The position numbers and the translations under genes are program-made. From Rhodoblastus sp963828185 (GTDB lineage Bacteria > Pseudomonadota > Alphaproteobacteria > Rhizobiales > Beijerinckiaceae): a DNA stretch of 64,000 bases. The notes beneath the pieces are model-generated. The model had not been told where the DNA came from and made no database searches. It saw nothing but the letters and a program-made list of their open reading frames with translations. Position 1 is the stretch's first letter; every line of letters starts with the position of its first letter. This document shows, piece after piece, positions 1 to 9,423 of the stretch. The stretch is from positions 434,001 to 498,000 of the forward strand of contig CAWHDV010000002.1 in the NCBI GenBank assembly GCA_963828185.1. Reading direction: 5' to 3'.

Positions 1-1
1 A

Positions 2-2258
2 GAGTTCCTGCGGCGCGGTCTCCCCTGGCTGCAAGCCTATCTGCTGCTGGCGGCGGCGTTTCAGGCGCATATCATCGCGCGTCCCGCGCCCTGCGCCTCG
101 CGCCAGATCGCGGTGATCGCCGTCGACGCGGCCGTCATTTCGTTTGGCCTTTGCCAGGGCGACGCGGCTTCCGCCTATCTCTTTCCGCTCTATTTCTGGA
201 TGATCCTGGGCAATGGCGTCCGCCTCGGCGCGCGGTTCATGGGCGCGGCGGTCGCCTGTTCGGCGCTGGGTTTCGCGGCCACGGTCTGGTGCGCGCCGTT
301 CTGGCGCTCGAACGGCGCGCTGTCGGCCGGGCTTTTTCTGTCGCTGGTCATCATTCCGATCTATGGCGGACTGCTGCTGCGCCGTCTCGCCGAAGCGCAG
401 GCGGAGGCGGAGCGAGCCAACCACGCCAAGACCCTGATGCTGGCCTGCGTCAGCCATGAATTGCGCACGCCGCTCACCGCAATCATCGGCCTCGGCGCGC
501 TGCTGCAAAAGACCGATCTCGACGAAAGGCAACGCGAAATGGTCCGGACGCTGCACGGCGCGGGCGACATTTTGCTGCGCCATATCGAAGGTCTCTTGAC
601 GGTCGCGCACGACGAGATGGGGCGCGAGCCGAAACGGCCGGAACGCGTCGATCTGTTCGCGCTGCTCATCGCCCTGCGCGCCTTGCTGGCTGTCGAGGCC
701 GACAAGAAAGGCGTGCGCCTCGGCCTTTGCATCGAGGCGGACACACCGCGCCACATTGTCGCCGAGCCGGCGCTCCTCCTCGACATCCTGCAAAATCTGG
801 GCGGCAACGCCGTCAAATTCACCGAGGGCGGCGCCGTGGCGATCCGTGTCGGCGTGGGGCGGCGCAACAGCGAGACGCTTGAGCTGCGGGTTGATGTCAG
901 CGACACCGGCATCGGCGTCGACGCTTCCGCGCAAGCCCGCATTTTCGACAGCTTCGTCCAGGCCAATCCCGGCATTTCCCGGCGCTTCGGCGGCAATGGC
1001 CTTGGCCTGGCCATCACACGGCGGAGGCTGGAGTTGCGCGGCGGCCGCATCGGCGTCGAAAGCGAATCCGGCAAGGGCGCGCGCTTCTGGTTCGAGCTGG
1101 CGGTCGGCCGCGACCTCTCGGCGATCGAGGCGGAGCCCGTCTCGTCTTCGCCGCTCGCCGCCCCGCTGGCCGACGCGGCGTCGTCGCGGAGGGATCACGA
1201 CCCGGCGTTCGACGGCCCCCAGGCCGGCGAGCCGGTTTGCGTGGTGGCGCCGGAGCACGACATCCTCGCCCTGGCGCGCCGTTGCGCCATCGCCGTTCTG
1301 GTCCGCGACAGCGCCCATGAAAGCCTCGTCGCGGCGCGAAAACTGGCGGCGAGCCTGACGGGGCTCGCATCGGCGCCCGCCGGGGAGGAGCCAAAGGCGA
1401 TGCGCGTCGCGGAGCGGCGCAAGGCGCCGGCTGGCCTGAAGATCCTGCTCGCCGAGGATAACGGCGTCAATCGCATGGTGCTGGACAAGATTTCTCGTCC
1501 AGGCCGGCCATGCGACCCGCATCGTCGCGGACGGCGAAGCGGCGTTCAACGCCATGCTCAACGAGGATTTCGACGTGATCCTGCTGGACGTGAACATGCC
1601 GCGCATCGACGGTCTCGAAACGGCCCGGCTCTATCAATTCGCGACGCTTCCGCAAAAGCGCGCGCCGATCATCGCTTTGACCGCCGACGCCGGTGCTGCC
1701 TGCCGCGAGGATTGCGCTCAGGCGGGAATGGTCGCCTGCCTGACCAAGCCGCTGGCGCCGGAAACCTTGCTCGCGGCCATCGCCGAAGCCTGCGGCTGGC
1801 GCGAGCGGAAAAGGCCGGCGGCCGACTTGCAGCCTGTGCAGGCGCTTCGCCCAGAGACGGCCGAAACTCTCGACGCGGAAAAAATCGCCGCGCTGGCGGC
1901 GCTGGGCGGCGAGGAATTCCTGCGCGACCTGATCCTGCAGTTCCTCGGCGAGGGGACGGCCACCGTCGAGCGCATGACGATCGCCGTCGAGACGGGCGAT
2001 CTCGGCGCCTTCCAGCACGAAGCCCATGCCCTAGCCAGCAGCGCGGGCAATATGGGGGCCTCCGCGCTCGCCTGCCTGTGCCGCTCGTGGCGCGCCACCG
2101 GACCGGAAGACTTCGCGCTATACGGCGACGATTTCCTCGACGACCTGCGCCGAAACTGGTCGCGCGCCGCCATGGCGCTGAGCCGGATGCTGTCGAAAGG
2201 CCGGACATTGCGCGGTCCCGATCATCTTTCGCGGCGCGAGGACGGCGCCGCCGCCTGA
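2..2258 (+). CDS. RpfC-like hybrid sensor histidine kinase, 5'-truncated by the window and frameshifted
   Basis: The frame is open from the window edge, so the N-terminus is missing. In order the sequence shows several hydrophobic segments (to about nt 390), a HisKA domain with the phospho-acceptor His in SHELRTPLTA (codon 455), an HATPase domain with GNAVKFTEGG, DTGIGV and NGLGLAI, a receiver domain with its Asp in ILLDVNMP (codon 1587), and a C-terminal Hpt domain with EAHALASSAGN (His codon 2025). This TM-kinase-receiver-Hpt layout and the membrane motif FPLYFWMILGNG resemble RpfC, the sensor for diffusible fatty-acid signals; the ligand here is inference, as no rpfF or rpfG is visible. 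The receiver is split: the frame changes at about 1488-1493, where dropping one base of AAGATTTCTC restores DKFLVQAGH. This is either a sequencing indel or a recent pseudogene. Confidence 0.8.
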
Positions 2259-2370
2259 GCTTTCTGCGACGAGCGCGCGTCAAACGCCGCTTTTCGGGTC
2301 CACAAGCAGGGGCGGACATGCGAAAGTGGGCGCGCGGGCGCGAATCCTGCGGCAGGGAATTTCCGTCGTC

Positions 2371-3009
2371 ATGGCGAAAAAAAACAAGACAGGTTCTCGA
2401 CAGCTTTCCCCGATCGACCCGGTTGAGCCGCCGGAGCCGGTCAAGGGGCGCGGCGGCAAAAAGACCGCGACCAAGAAAACGGCAGCCAAGAAGAGCGCGG
2501 TCAAGCAAAGCGCGGCGCCGCGGTCCGGCGGCAAGAAAAAGGCGGAAAAATTGCCGACGACGGGGAAAACCTCCGCCGCGCCGCGGGCGAAAAAATCGGG
2601 CGCCAAGAAGAAGGCGGCGGGCCAGCTTACGCTGACGCTGTCGCTGTCGAGGGCGCGCAAGCTCGCCGGCGATCTCTATCAATCGGCCACCCTTGCTTTT
2701 TGGGCCGAGGCGATCGAAGCCGCGCCGGCCGCCGAGCGGGAAATGCTGACCCAGCTCCAGGACGCGATCTGCGACGCCGCCGACCTGTTGAAGCAGGCGC
2801 GGTCGGCCAATCCCAGACATCTCAATCTCTACATGATCGCCTTCTTCGACCGCGAGGGCCTGCCCGCGACGCCGCATTTCGTTTCCGCCGCCGGCGAGGA
2901 CGAGGCGCTGGAGATTTTCAAGTCGGCGCACAAGGGCGAAATCGGACGACGCAAGCCGCGCGCCCGGCTCGTTCCCCTCCTGGCGGCGGAGCCGCAGCTG
3001 CACGACTAA
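2371..3009 (+). CDS. Hypothetical protein with Lys/Ala-rich histone-H1-like N-terminus
   Basis: A 212-residue protein. The ATG at 2371 is preceded by AGGGA about ten bases upstream, so it is preferred over the longer open frame. Residues 1-85 are rich in KKTA/KKSA motifs, as in bacterial histone-like tails, and should be disordered and DNA- or polyanion-binding. Residues 90-212 are a compact region with GDLYQSATLAFWAEAI and NLYMIAFFDREGLPATPHF, which I cannot assign to a named family. It lies between the hybrid kinase and the ABC exporter on the same strand. No signal peptide or membrane segment is visible. The function is unknown. Confidence 0.7.
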   Translation: MAKKNKTGSRQLSPIDPVEPPEPVKGRGGKKTATKKTAAKKSAVKQSAAPRSGGKKKAEKLPTTGKTSAAPRAKKSGAKKKAAGQLTLTLSLSRARKLAGDLYQSATLAFWAEAIEAAPAAEREMLTQLQDAICDAADLLKQARSANPRHLNLYMIAFFDREGLPATPHFVSAAGEDEALEIFKSAHKGEIGRRKPRARLVPLLAAEPQLHD

Positions 3010-3100
3010 TTCGTCCTTTCGATTGGCGGCAAGCGCCTGCGGCCCTATATCGGCGACAGGCGCCGTTCGAACGACAGGAAGGCCGCCGCTGGACGCCCCA

Positions 3101-5053
3101 TTGAAAAATCCGCCAACCCAAAGCAGCTCAAGCCAGACCAAGGCAGGCCAGACCAGCACAGGCCAGGCAAGGATGTGGCCCGCGCTGATCAAGCTTTGGC
3201 CCTACATATGGCCGAGCAACCGGGCCGACCTGCGCCGGCGCATCTTCATGTCGCTGGCGCTGCTGGTCCTCGCCAAGCTGGCGACCATCTCCGTGCCCTA
3301 CGCCTTCAAATGGGCCACCGACGCGCTGGCCCATGTGCATGACGGCTCGGCGCCTTCCACCGCGCTTTTCAAGGGGCCGGCGGCGCTGACCCTGCTCTAC
3401 GCCGGCTTGCGCATTGTCATGGCTGGCCTGACGCAGGGGCGCGACGCCCTGTTCGCCGCCGTGGCGATGAACGCCGTGCGCCGCCTCGCGGTCGATGTCT
3501 TCGGCCATGTGCATGGCCTGTCGATGCGCTTCCATCTCGAACGCAAGACCGGCGCGCTGACCCGCGTGCTGGAGCGCGGCCGCAACGCCATCGAGACCTT
3601 TTCGCGCATGGTCATGCTGAACGGCTTGCCGACGGCGCTGGAGTTCACGTTGATCGTCGGCGTCATGCTGTTCCAGTTCGACTGGCGCTACGCCGCGATC
3701 ACGCTTGTGACCATCGCCGCCTATCTCGCCTATACGGCGCTCGCCACCAACTGGCGCATCGGCATCCGCCGCTCGATGAACGAGAGCGATTCCGACGCCA
3801 ACGCCAAGGCGATCGACTCGCTCCTGAACTACGAAACCGTCAAGTATTTTGTCGCCGAGGCGCGCGAGACGCAGCGCTACGACCGCTCGATGGCGCGCTA
3901 CGAGCGTAACAGCGTGAAGAGCTATGTCTCTCTCGCCGTGCTCAATTTCGGCCAGACCTTCATCTTCACGCTCGGCATGGCGGCGATCATGGTGCTGTGC
4001 GTCTCCGGCATCCGGCAGGGGCGCAACAGCATCGGCGATTTCGTCATGCTCAACGCCATGCTGATCCAGCTCTACCAGCCGCTCAATTTCATGGGCATGC
4101 TCTATCGCGAGGTGAAACAGGCGCTGATCGACATCGACATGATGTTCGAATTGCTGCACCAGCCCAACGAGATCGTCGAGGCGCCGAACGCGCCGGCGCT
4201 GACGGTCAAGGGCGGGACGCTTCGCTTCGAGAACGTGCATTTCGCCTACGATCCGGCGCGGCCGATATTACGCGGCGTCGATTTCGAGGTTCCGGCCGGC
4301 AGGACCCTGGCCATCGTCGGCGCCTCGGGCGCGGGAAAGTCGACGATTTCCCGCCTGGTCTTCCGCTTTTTCGACCCGCAGCAGGGCCGCATCACCATCG
4401 ACGGCCAGGACATTTCCAAGGTGACGCTCAATTCGTTGCGCGGAAAGATCGGCATGGCGCCGCAGGACAATGTGCTGTTCAACGACACGATCCGCTACAA
4501 TATCCGCTATGGCCGCCCCGACGCGAGCGAGGCGGAGATGCGCGCGGCGGCGACGCTGGCGCGGATCGACCAGTTCATCATGTCCGCTCCCGGCGGCTAC
4601 GAGGCGCAGGTCGGCGAGCGCGGCCTGAAACTGTCGGGCGGCGAGAAGCAGCGCGTCGCCATGGCGCGCACCTTCCTGAAAGCGCCGCCGATCCTGGTGC
4701 TGGACGAGGCGACGAGCGCTCTCGACACGCTGACCGAGCGCGAAATCCAGGCGGCGCTGGAGACGGCCTCGCGCGGGCGGACCACCGTCGTCATCGCCCA
4801 TCGCCTTTCGACCGTGGTCAACGCCAATGAGATCCTGGTGTTGGACAAGGGCGTCGTGGTCGAACGCGGCGACCATCCGACCCTGCTGGCCAGGGACGGC
4901 GCCTACGCCGCACTGTGGCGGCGGCAATTGCGCGACGAGGACGCCGGCGTGTCGCCCGCGCGCGAAGGCGAGGTTTTGCCGCCGCCGCCGCCCGAAAGCG
5001 ACAATCTCGCGCGCGAGCTGGACGAGGCGATTTTGCGCGCGTCGGAGATCTGA
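3101..5053 (+). CDS. Atm1/HMT1-type ABC exporter (fused membrane and ATPase domains)
   Basis: A half-transporter with six predicted membrane helices followed by a nucleotide-binding domain: Walker A GASGAGKST, signature LSGGEKQR, Walker B ILVLDEATSALD. The stretch DSLLNYETVKYF in the membrane domain is characteristic of the Atm1/ABCB7 group, which exports glutathione- or sulfur-linked compounds and supports metal homeostasis; the substrate here is inferred from family. The start is uncertain. The frame is open from 3023, but the region before about 3090 does not look coding; TTG 3101 and ATG 3173 are both possible, and the core begins at WPALIKLWPYIWP. The C-terminal tail (from about nt 4970) is Pro-rich and acidic. 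Confidence 0.85.
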   Translation: MKNPPTQSSSSQTKAGQTSTGQARMWPALIKLWPYIWPSNRADLRRRIFMSLALLVLAKLATISVPYAFKWATDALAHVHDGSAPSTALFKGPAALTLLYAGLRIVMAGLTQGRDALFAAVAMNAVRRLAVDVFGHVHGLSMRFHLERKTGALTRVLERGRNAIETFSRMVMLNGLPTALEFTLIVGVMLFQFDWRYAAITLVTIAAYLAYTALATNWRIGIRRSMNESDSDANAKAIDSLLNYETVKYFVAEARETQRYDRSMARYERNSVKSYVSLAVLNFGQTFIFTLGMAAIMVLCVSGIRQGRNSIGDFVMLNAMLIQLYQPLNFMGMLYREVKQALIDIDMMFELLHQPNEIVEAPNAPALTVKGGTLRFENVHFAYDPARPILRGVDFEVPAGRTLAIVGASGAGKSTISRLVFRFFDPQQGRITIDGQDISKVTLNSLRGKIGMAPQDNVLFNDTIRYNIRYGRPDASEAEMRAAATLARIDQFIMSAPGGYEAQVGERGLKLSGGEKQRVAMARTFLKAPPILVLDEATSALDTLTEREIQAALETASRGRTTVVIAHRLSTVVNANEILVLDKGVVVERGDHPTLLARDGAYAALWRRQLRDEDAGVSPAREGEVLPPPPPESDNLARELDEAILRASEI

Positions 5054-5202
5054 AGGTCCGAGATGCGAGGGCGCGCGCTTCCGGCGCGCAGCCCAGCGTC
5101 GCCGCTTTCAAGCGGCTGTGATGCAAATTTGCGAATTTTCTCCGGAACTCCGGCCGATGCGGGCCGTTTCCCCTTGGGTATTCGACCGTCGGGGGAAAGA
5201 AT

Positions 5203-6630
5203 TTGGCCACGCGCATCATCCATCTCATCAATCCGAAAACCGATTCGCTGACGACGCGTCCGATTTATTTCAATCGGGCGCTTTATTCGCCGCTGGCCGG
5301 CCTCCTCGCCGTCGCCGCCTGCGTTCCGCGCGACCAGTACGAGGTGGTGCTGACCGACGAAAATATCGAAACCATCGATTTCGACATCGAGTGCGATCTC
5401 GTCGGCATTTCCGCCATGACATCCTATGTCAACCGCGGCTACGAAATCGCCGATCTCTTCCGCGCCAAGGGCGTTCCCGTTGTCATGGGCGGCGTGCATC
5501 CGAGCTTCATGGCGAAGGAAGCGCTCGCCCATTGCGACGCCGTCGTCGTCGGCGAAGCGGAACTGGTGATGGATCAGCTTTTGTCCGACCTGCGCGCCGG
5601 GGCCATGCGCGGCATCTATCGGTCGTGCAAATTGCACTCGATGGTCGGCATGGCCATGCCGCGCTACGATCTGCTCAAGAAAAACCGCTACGTGAACCGC
5701 ACGTTCGTGCAGACGTCGCGCGGCTGCCACACCGGCTGCACCTTTTGCGCCGAGCCGCTGATGAACGGACTGAAGTTCCGCTATCGCCCGGTGGACGAGG
5801 TCATCGCCGAGATCGAGAATTGCGGTTCGCGCAATATTTCGATCAATGACGCCGACTTTTTCGGCACGCCAGAGCGGCCCAAGGAGGTCATGCGCGCCTT
5901 GCGCGGGCGGAAAATCTCCTGGCAGGCCGGCGTGACGTCGAAACTGGCGGAAGACGACCGCATGCTGGAGCTGGCGGCCGAAAGCGGCTGCACCATGCTG
6001 AGCATCGGCTTTAAATCGATCTCGCGCGAGACGCTCAAGAGCGTGCATAAATTCGTCAACCAGCCCGACCATTTCGCCGCTTTGGTGGAGAAAATCCACA
6101 CTTACGGCATTTCGGTGTTCGGCCTGTTCATGTACGGCTTCGACGGCGACACGCCGGCGGTGTTCGACGACACCGTCGATTTCCAGTTGCGCGCCGGCTA
6201 TGACGCCTGCGCCTATTCGGCGCTGACGCCCTATCCCGGCACGCTGACCTGGTACGAGATGAAGAAGGCCGACCGCATCGTCTCCTATGACTGGACGATG
6301 TACGATCAGGGCCATGTCGTCTATCGGCCGGCGCAAATGGAGCCCGATCAGTTGCGGCTCGGACTCGATCATTCCTACAAGAAATTCTATTCGGCGAAGT
6401 CGATCGCCAGCCGCTTCCCGCTGTCGGGCAAGCGCAGCCGCGCGCAATGGCTGATCTACAACCTGTTCATGCGCAAGGCGTCGCGCGAGGAGCATATCGA
6501 GTCGATCGCTCCCGCGACCGAGGCCCCCAGCTTCGCCCCCAATCCGCCGATCCTGCCGGTCAAGCGCGAATGGCGCCAGGCCGTGCTTGAGGCGATCGAG
6601 CCGGAGGAGCGGGAACGCGCAGCCAGCTGA
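5203..6630 (+). CDS. B12-binding-domain radical SAM protein
   Basis: 475 residues. The TTG at 5203 follows a strong GGGGGAAAG ribosome-binding site. Residues 1-150 form a Rossmann-like cobalamin-binding domain (VVMGGVHPS and VVGEAELV are typical). A radical SAM barrel follows with the [4Fe-4S] cysteines in RGCHTGCTFCAEP (CxxxCxxC). A helical tail of about 100 residues follows the barrel. The family makes radical methylations or rearrangements of unreactive carbons, including hopanoid C2-methylase HpnP and BchE. I cannot assign it to either with confidence. It faces the polyprenyl synthase gene convergently, with 5 bp between the two stop codons. The substrate is unknown. Confidence 0.8.
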   Translation: MATRIIHLINPKTDSLTTRPIYFNRALYSPLAGLLAVAACVPRDQYEVVLTDENIETIDFDIECDLVGISAMTSYVNRGYEIADLFRAKGVPVVMGGVHPSFMAKEALAHCDAVVVGEAELVMDQLLSDLRAGAMRGIYRSCKLHSMVGMAMPRYDLLKKNRYVNRTFVQTSRGCHTGCTFCAEPLMNGLKFRYRPVDEVIAEIENCGSRNISINDADFFGTPERPKEVMRALRGRKISWQAGVTSKLAEDDRMLELAAESGCTMLSIGFKSISRETLKSVHKFVNQPDHFAALVEKIHTYGISVFGLFMYGFDGDTPAVFDDTVDFQLRAGYDACAYSALTPYPGTLTWYEMKKADRIVSYDWTMYDQGHVVYRPAQMEPDQLRLGLDHSYKKFYSAKSIASRFPLSGKRSRAQWLIYNLFMRKASREEHIESIAPATEAPSFAPNPPILPVKREWRQAVLEAIEPEERERAAS

Positions 6631-6635
6631 GGCTG

Positions 6636-7649
6636 CTAGTGCGCGCGGCCGATGCAGAAATCGACCGCTTCGAGCAGAGCCCGCCGCCAGGGCGAATCCG
6701 GAAACAGCTCCAGCGCGTCGCGCGCCATGGCGCCGTAATGGCGCGCCCTCTCGATCGTGTCCTCGAGCGCGCGATGTTTCTTCATCATCGCCAGCGCGGT
6801 TTCGAGATCGCCGTCGGCGATTTCGCCCTTTTCCAGCACGCGCTTCCAGAAGGCGCGCTCGCTTTCGTTGCCGCGCCGGAACGAGAGCACGACCGGCAAG
6901 GTGATCTTGCCCTCGCGAAAATCGTCGCCGACATTCTTGCCCAGTTTGGCGGCCTGGCCGCCGTAATCCAGCGCGTCGTCGATCAGTTGGAAGGCGACGC
7001 CGAGATTCATGCCATAGGCGCGGCAGGCGGCGATTTCCGCCTTGGGGCGATTTGCCACCGTCGGGCCGATTTCGGCGGCGGCCGCGAAAAGCTCGGCGGT
7101 CTTGGCGCGGATGACGGCGAGATAGGCGTCTTCGGTCGTCTGCGTGTCCTTGGCGGCGGAAAGCTGCATGACCTCGCCCTCGGCGATGACGGTCGCGGCG
7201 ACCGAGAGCACGTCAAGACAGGCGAGCGAGCCGACTTCAACCATCATGCGAAAAGCCTGGCCGAGCAGGAAATCGCCGACCAGCACGCTGGCTTCGTTGC
7301 CCCACAGCATGCGCGCCGCGAGTTTTCCGCGCCGCATGTCGCTTTGATCCACCACATCGTCGTGCAAAAGCGTCGCGGTGTGCATGAACTCCACCGCCGC
7401 CGCCAGCTTGATATGGCCCTCGCCGTCGTAACCGCACAGGCCGGCCGCCGCCAGCACCAGCATCGGCCGCAGCCGCTTGCCGCCCGAGGAAATGAGATGA
7501 TTGGCCACCTCGGGAATCATCGCGACTTCCGAGCCGGTGCGCCCGAGAATGGTCTGGTTGACGCGGTTCATGTCGGCGGCGACCAGGACGGCAAGCGCCT
7601 CCAGGCCGGGATCGCTGGCTTTTTCGTCGAACGGAATGACCAGGCCCAA
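6636..7649 (-). CDS. ispB: Polyprenyl (octaprenyl-type) diphosphate synthase
   Basis: A trans-isoprenyl diphosphate synthase that builds the ubiquinone side chain from IPP. The first aspartate-rich motif is LLHDDVVDQSDMRRG and the second QLIDDALDYGG; the N-terminal GGKRLRP substrate-binding motif is also present. Length (337 aa) fits long-chain synthases. I chose the TTG at 7649 because it follows AGAGGAAATCGCC, a good ribosome-binding site, and gives the family's N-terminus (VIPFDEKAS). The open frame reaches 7739, but those extra residues do not resemble the family. It is divergent from the DUF2007-TrmN6 pair, a gene order I recall from other Hyphomicrobiales. The exact chain length of the product cannot be read from sequence. 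Confidence 0.88.
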   Translation of the reverse strand: MGLVIPFDEKASDPGLEALAVLVAADMNRVNQTILGRTGSEVAMIPEVANHLISSGGKRLRPMLVLAAAGLCGYDGEGHIKLAAAVEFMHTATLLHDDVVDQSDMRRGKLAARMLWGNEASVLVGDFLLGQAFRMMVEVGSLACLDVLSVAATVIAEGEVMQLSAAKDTQTTEDAYLAVIRAKTAELFAAAAEIGPTVANRPKAEIAACRAYGMNLGVAFQLIDDALDYGGQAAKLGKNVGDDFREGKITLPVVLSFRRGNESERAFWKRVLEKGEIADGDLETALAMMKKHRALEDTIERARHYGAMARDALELFPDSPWRRALLEAVDFCIGRAH

Positions 7650-7809
7650 GGCGATTTCCTCTACTTTAATGGCGCGCGACCATAGGACCTTGGCCGCGCC
7701 GGGGCAAGCGCTTGGCCGTCGGATGATCTGGCCCCACATTGTCAGGTCGGCGCGGCGCTTCTAAGATGGCGCTCGCCTTGGCGCGATGATCGCGCACGGA
7801 ATTCCGCCC

Positions 7810-8028
7810 ATGATCGAGCTTTTGCGCACCAATGATGTCGTGCTGATTTCCGCCGTCGAGGCGCTCCTGAAGGAGGGAGGCGTGTTCGTGTTCATCGCCG
7901 ACCAGAACATGAGCGTGATGGAAGGCTCGGCGGGTTTCTTGCGCCGCCGCGTCTGCGTGCCTGACGACCAGGCCGAGAAGGCCAGGGCCTTGCTCGTGGA
8001 GGCGGGCTTTGGCCAAGAACTCCCATAA
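7810..8028 (+). CDS. DUF2007 family small protein
   Basis: About 72 residues from ATG 7810 (an ATG at 7786 is also in frame). It matches the DUF2007 fold by eye: MIELLRTNDVVLISAVEALL, an aromatic FVFIADQNMS segment and a C-terminal RRRVCVPDDQAEKARALL helix. Members are often described as possible signal-transducing proteins, but no biochemical role is established. The 3' end overlaps the methyltransferase start by 20 bp, implying translational coupling. It is divergent from ispB across about 160 bp that should hold both promoters. Confidence 0.75.
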   Translation: MIELLRTNDVVLISAVEALLKEGGVFVFIADQNMSVMEGSAGFLRRRVCVPDDQAEKARALLVEAGFGQELP

Positions 8029-8788
8029 AACCGGGAACTCGCGCACGACTGAACCGGACCGCCTGTTCGACGGGCGGCTCAGCCTGCGCCAGCAGGTCAG
8101 CGGCCATCGCGTCGGCACGGACGCCGTCCTGCTCGCCGCCAGCGCGCCGGAGCTGGCGCGCGGCCTGATCGTCGACATCGGCGCGGGCGTCGGCGCCGTC
8201 GGCCTCGCTTTGGCCCAGGCCAATCCGGGCGCCGAGGTCGTCTTGCTCGAAAAAAATCCGCAGGCCGCTGATCTGGCGAGGCAAAATGTCGCGGATAACG
8301 GTTTGCGCGGCCGCGTCCGCGTCGTCGAGGCGGACCTGTTCGACTTTTCCGCGCGGAAAGGCGCCGGGTTGGTCGAAGCGGCCGACCTTGTCGTCACCAA
8401 TCCGCCTTTTCTCAAGGCGCGCCAGTCCCGCCCCTCGCCCGACGCCGGCCGCGCCCTGGCGCATGTGCTGGACGAGGGCGGTGTCGAGAAATGGCTGCGC
8501 GCCAGCCTCGCCGTGCTGCAGCCAAGCGGTCTCCTGGCGGTGATCCATCGCGCCGACGCGCTCGACGAATTGCTCGCCGCCCTGACCGGAAGGCTCGGCG
8601 GCCTGGAAATCCTGCCGATTTTTCCGCGCGAGGGAGAGAAGGCGACGCGGCTGATCCTGCGCGGCCGGAAGGGCGGAAAAGCGCCGCTATCGCTTTATCC
8701 GGGCCTCGCGCTGCATGGCGCCGACGGAAGCTTCACGCCGCTGGCCGAAGAGATCCACCGGCGCGGACGCCGGCTTTTCGGGGCCTGA
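8009..8788 (+). CDS. TrmN6-like tRNA1(Val) adenine-N6 methyltransferase
   Basis: 259 residues. Class I SAM-dependent methyltransferase: SAM-binding motif I VDIGAGVGAVGLALA, an acidic residue at the end of strand 2 in VVLLEKNP, and the catalytic NPPF in LVVTNPPFLKAR, which is typical of N6-adenine methyltransferases. The family modifies A37 of tRNA1(Val); YfiC/TrmN6 of enterics is the reference. TTG 8009 is used because GTGGAGGCGGGC lies at correct spacing just upstream, giving a 20-bp overlap with the DUF2007 gene. A clear terminator follows directly after the stop codon. Confidence 0.82.
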   Translation: MAKNSHKTGNSRTTEPDRLFDGRLSLRQQVSGHRVGTDAVLLAASAPELARGLIVDIGAGVGAVGLALAQANPGAEVVLLEKNPQAADLARQNVADNGLRGRVRVVEADLFDFSARKGAGLVEAADLVVTNPPFLKARQSRPSPDAGRALAHVLDEGGVEKWLRASLAVLQPSGLLAVIHRADALDELLAALTGRLGGLEILPIFPREGEKATRLILRGRKGGKAPLSLYPGLALHGADGSFTPLAEEIHRRGRRLFGA

Positions 8789-8794
8789 CACGAA

Positions 8795-8820
8795 AAAACC
8801 GGCCCAGATGGGCCGGTTTT
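8795..8820. terminator. Bidirectional intrinsic terminator
   Basis: A GC-rich stem CCGGCCCA/TGGGCCGG with a 2-nt loop is flanked by AAAA on the left and TTTT on the right, so it can act on both strands. It separates the trmN6-like gene (+) from the glycine-rich protein gene (-), which converge here. Confidence 0.9.
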
Positions 8821-8839
8821 ATGTGACTCCGCAGGGCGA

Positions 8840-9247
8840 TCAGCGGGTGCAATAGCGCACGTTGCGCCAGCGCCAGCCGTGGCAGGTGTGCACGCGCTTG
8901 TGCACGACCCGGCAATAATGGTTGCGCACGACATGGTAGCGATGGACGATGATCGGAGCGTCATCGTCATAATAATCGTCGCCGTAATAGGGGCCGTAGC
9001 CGTAGCCGTAATAAGGATAACCCCAGCCGCCATAGCCCCAGCCGCCGTAACCGCCATAGCCGCCGCGGCCAAAGCCGCCACGGCCGAAACCGCCGTGGCC
9101 GCCGAAGCCGCTATGTCCGCCGAAGCCGCCATGACCGCCGCCGCCATGACCGCCAAAAGCGAGCGCGGGCGCCGAAAGCGCCAACGGAGCAGCCGCGACG
9201 ATCGCGGCCGCGGCCGCGATCTTGAGGAACCTGAATGAGAGCGCCAT
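8840..9247 (-). CDS. Secreted Gly/Tyr-rich small protein (paralogue 1)
   Basis: 135 residues from ATG 9247 (MALSFRFLKIAAAA); the longer open frame upstream is not credible. An N-terminal signal peptide ends near ALSAPALA. The middle is low-complexity GGHGGFGG/GRGGYGGYGGWGYGG with many Tyr, then an acidic DDYYDDD patch. The C-terminus is ordered and Cys-containing (NHYCRVVHKRVHTCHGWRWR, then VRYC). A neighbouring gene encodes a paralogue with the same GWRWR-x3-YC ending. Such Gly-rich exported proteins are common in Hyphomicrobiales, with no defined role. Its mRNA would end at the terminator at 8795-8820. Confidence 0.75.
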   Translation of the reverse strand: MALSFRFLKIAAAAAIVAAAPLALSAPALAFGGHGGGGHGGFGGHSGFGGHGGFGRGGFGRGGYGGYGGWGYGGWGYPYYGYGYGPYYGDDYYDDDAPIIVHRYHVVRNHYCRVVHKRVHTCHGWRWRNVRYCTR

Positions 9248-9423
9248 AGCAATGACTCCAATTACACGATAGGTCGAATTCTTAAGCTGGCGTTCCTGAA
9301 CCCAACCTGAACGCTGCCGTAAGCCTTTTGTTCCGACCACGCAAACAACCGGGACGCGGTTTTGCCCGCGCCCCGGCCTGGAGCCAATTTCAAGCGTCGG
9401 AGCCCGACCCGGGCGGATCGTTC

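Noticed and set aside
1669..3192. A 507-codon minus-strand frame across the kinase 3' end and the Lys-rich gene
   Set aside because: It runs opposite two well-supported genes and contains long Arg-rich runs typical of shadows.
5203..6630. Assignment of the radical SAM gene as hpnP
   Set aside because: The domain order fits, but so do many other B12-binding radical SAM proteins, and it is not beside other hopanoid genes.
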